This document shows, one piece after another, positions 18,927 to 20,968 of a DNA stretch of 20,968 nt. The notes under the pieces are model-generated. The model saw nothing but the letters and a program-made list of their open reading frames with translations, was not told where the DNA came from and searched no databases. Source of the DNA: Gnetum montanum (taxonomy: Eukaryota > Streptophyta > Gnetopsida > Gnetales > Gnetaceae); the NCBI GenBank assembly GCA_015680685.1, contig MNCI01004998.1:131702-152669 (forward strand), given 5' to 3'. How positions within the stretch are numbered: the stretch's first letter is position 1; the number at the start of each line of letters is the position of its first letter. The position numbers were made by a program, and so were the translations under genes.

Positions 18927-18947
18927 AAAAAAAATGATAACTCATCA

Positions 18948-18960
18948 TACCCCCACGACT
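18948..18960 (-). other. Polypurine tract next to the 3' LTR
   Basis: The minus strand reads AGTCGTGGGGGTA and is directly followed by the LTR start TGATGAG. Just before it is a CTCGAGGACGAATTTTCA block (18964-18981), resembling the sequence usually found between the end of pol and the polypurine tract in plant Ty3/gypsy elements. This fixes the element's orientation as minus and suggests Ty3/gypsy ancestry. Confidence 0.75.
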
Positions 18961-19138
18961 GAATGAAAATTCGTCCTCGAGTTATAGTGAGAAAAAGCTC
19001 CATTGATTACACAGTGGATAGGTATGAGATGATTGATTGGTGAGAATGGGTTCATGCCATAGTGTGGGATCAGAACCAAATTGAGACACAACACAAAGAA
19101 TGCGAAAGAAAATCCTATAGCTATAAAATTGATGGAAC

Positions 19139-20967
19139 TCATGTAGTTCCTGGTGGTAGTGGCTCCTCCATGTGTGCCTTTCCCTTGTCTTGTGCTCCAG
19201 GTCTTGGGACTTGATGACATTGAAGTATGGCTTGGAGTCTCTCCTCTTCGGTTCGTGGGTCTTGTGCCATCCATGCTAATGTTCCGATGTTTGATGGAGT
19301 CGACACCTCCCATGGACAGGGTAGTTGCGGAAACATTTTGTTTGCCTTGACATACCAAGCCGTAAACACCCACCGTTCCTCCTCGTAGGCTCTAGCTTTG
19401 TCTATGTATTCTTGGAAATTTGCAAGCCGTTGAGCCAAGTTTGTTGTGATACCTTTTTGTCCCTGATAGCTTGCTTTAACCACCTCAAGTTCAGAATTTG
19501 CAATCTCCAGTTTTTACAATATCTTCTTGCGGTCTACAAATTCTATTTCATATTTGATGTAGGTGATGGCTACCTATTGCTCGAGCTCTGTTCTCGGGCA
19601 TCCTACTGTTAACATGGCAAGGTTGGCATACCGCAGGTTTGCTAACTCCATGTATTCTGTAAGGCCTTGGATCTGCAGGTCCCGGTTCTTAACTTCCGCC
19701 TGGTGGGGGAATGCATATGTGTCCAATATGGCTTGCCAGTTAGTGTGTTGAGCACTAATAGCATTGATGTGGGCCTTGGCCATATGGATCTCCTTCTCAA
19801 TGATCTGTTTATACATTCCCACCTAGTCTCAGAAGTGCTCCTTTAGCTTTTCATGTCATTTAGCCTCATTCTTCCATGCGCTTATCTCAATAGCTGTCTT
19901 TTGGCGGATGGCGTGTACCTCCTCCATTGAGAGGGTTTGATTTTTCCTAGCTAAACGATTTATGTCTTGGTTGACCCAGATGAGTTGTTCCCGTAACTGC
20001 TGAAAATGTTCTTTGAGAACATTCTTTTGCTTTTCCACAGAGGTCAACCGAAGGTTTCAGCAACAAGCTGCTTTTTTTCCTCTTATAAGGCCTTGAGTGC
20101 CTTGGTATGCGCATAAATTTATGCTTGTGCTACAGAGGCATCCCAAATAGCCTTCTCTTTTTCTTTTGCCACCTTCTTATTCTCCATTAGTAGTTTGTTC
20201 AGTTGCTCAGTTTTAAAAGTGTCCAGCTGGTCTATGGGAAAAAATTACGAGGGATCTCGCTATGCTGCTTGTAGGGCCATGAGCCTTTCTTGCAATTTTT
20301 GCACCTCTACTTCAGTGTGCTCGGCCCTCATCTCTGTCAAGACCAGCTTCCCCTTGGTAGAAATGAGGTCTGATTGAATTTCTATAACATCCTGAGGGAT
20401 GTCAAACAGGGATGTCATTGCCTGTCCTATTTGTAGTAATCAATCAAGTACATCCTCATGTTTCGCAGGAGTCATTGAGGTTTTGGCCAGAGTTTGAGCA
20501 TCCTGTGCTCCTGTAAGATCTACCGGTGGCACAATAGGTACATTGAATGATTCTTTAATGTGGTCTGCGACCACTTCTACAGCTCATACTGCATCCTGGT
20601 GCTGCATGACTACCACTGTGGCCCCTTCACCAGTTTCTAATTACACTTGAAAAGATGCAGCATTCCTTGAGATTTGTTGTGATCAAGTGCTCTCTCCTCC
20701 TTCTGTATGGATGGACACTTCACCCCTTACATCATTCAAAGAAACTGTGGGCTATATGGCATCTTTGATGATGCGGAAGAGATTTGCATCATCACGACTT
20801 CCCCAACTGATCGTCTCAGCGATGGCCCTGAGATGGCTCATCGATGGTCTGTAATCTTGCAGTGGTGGTGGTTGATCCTGGCCCATGCTAGGCCTTGCTT
20901 CTTTTTGTTGGCTAGGTCCCGTACTTGGAAGATGGCTGGGTCCTGCAAGTTGAGTTGTAGTTGGCCC
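19139..20967 (-). pseudogene. Decayed long coiled-coil reading frame inside the LTR element
   Basis: A single minus-strand frame can be followed from the window edge to 20047, and after one frameshift near 20045-20050 down to a TGA at 19139-19141, about 608 codons. It is interrupted by 14 stops (near 20754, 20685, 20643, 20586, 20442, 20262, 20247, 20121, 20085, 19858, 19831, 19825, 19576 and 19516). The upstream part is Pro/Gln/Ser-rich, then has ISWGSRDDANLFRIIKDAI. The middle and end are rich in Glu, Lys, Gln and Leu with heptad-like spacing, for example VQKLQERLMALQAA and LKEHFQQLREQLIWVNQDIN, which suggests long coiled coils. The tail is Pro-rich (PRPGAQDKGKAHMEEPLPPG). No protease, RT, RNase H, integrase or zinc knuckle is recognised. 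It ends about 190 bp before the polypurine tract, where pol or an env-like ORF would end. It could be an extra 3' ORF, a gag-like protein of a non-autonomous element, or a captured host gene. I do not recognise the family. Confidence 0.7.
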
Positions 20968-20968
20968 T

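Larger units (their letters stand above)
18135..18947 (-). mobile_element. 3' LTR of a minus-strand LTR retrotransposon (813 bp)
   Basis: The ends are perfect 8-bp inverted repeats: TGATGAGT at 18135 and ACTCATCA at 18940-18947. On the minus strand it reads U3 (with three 14-bp GATATC units at 18885-18926), then TATAAATA at about 18860-18867, then AATAAA at 18681-18686, then a long U5 to 18135. A polypurine tract at 18948-18960 precedes it in element sense, so this is the 3' LTR. It also holds a (GA)n run at 18383-18400 and an (AATA)n run at about 18614-18640. The related LTR end at 1-328 aligns with its U5. The partner 5' LTR must lie beyond 20968. Confidence 0.87.

Noticed and set aside
18945-19373. 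A 142-codon minus-strand open frame across the end of the coiled-coil ORF and the polypurine tract
   Set aside because: It is a different frame from the long coiled-coil frame. It lacks its composition and runs to the LTR boundary only because stops are absent by chance. The coiled-coil frame is continuous over 600 codons and is preferred.

Overview
This looks like nuclear DNA of a land plant, probably a seed plant with a repeat-rich genome (a gymnosperm is possible, but that is inference). The reasons are a split gene with ten introns bounded by plant-like splice sites, AT-rich introns of up to about 2.2 kb, decayed plant-type LINEs inside introns, and LTR-retrotransposon debris outside the gene. 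No bacterial-style gene, tRNA, rRNA or CRISPR array was seen.

Layout. 1-328: the end of an LTR on the + strand. 329-2277: intergenic DNA and the probable promoter and 5' leader. 2278-11818: the only intact gene, a half-size ABCG (WBC) transporter of the ABCG3 type in 11 exons. The exons join without a break into 664 codons plus a stop. 11819-12640: downstream region. 12640-16550: AT-rich intergenic DNA with two local tandem duplications and a decayed gag-like fragment. 16552-17483: a solo LTR with a perfect 5-bp target duplication. 17650-18052: an inverted second copy of the gag-like fragment. 18053-18134: an LTR sliver. 18135-20968: the 3' part of a minus-strand LTR element (LTR, polypurine tract, and a long decayed coiled-coil reading frame that runs off the window).

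The gene. The exon model keeps one reading frame through ten junctions. It covers an N-terminal nucleotide-binding domain, a linker and six membrane segments. The ATPase core is unusual. Walker A lysine, Walker B and the following Glu are present. The Q-loop Gln, the Ser-Gly of the signature and the switch His are all replaced, as I recall for Arabidopsis ABCG3. Introns 9 and 10 can be spliced in frame only with GC donors.

The mobile-element part. At least four LTR pieces of one family are present (one on +, three on -). They share TGATGA-type ends, and the two longest share an unusual 14-bp-period GATATC array upstream of their TATA boxes. The rightmost element carries, immediately before its polypurine tract and 3' LTR, not recognisable pol but a coiled-coil frame of about 600 codons broken by 14 stops and one frameshift. 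That arrangement is the best candidate here for something undescribed. Two plant RTE-type LINE remnants lie antisense in introns 4 and 7.

All assignments come from reading the sequence by eye and from remembered family features; no alignment or database search was run.
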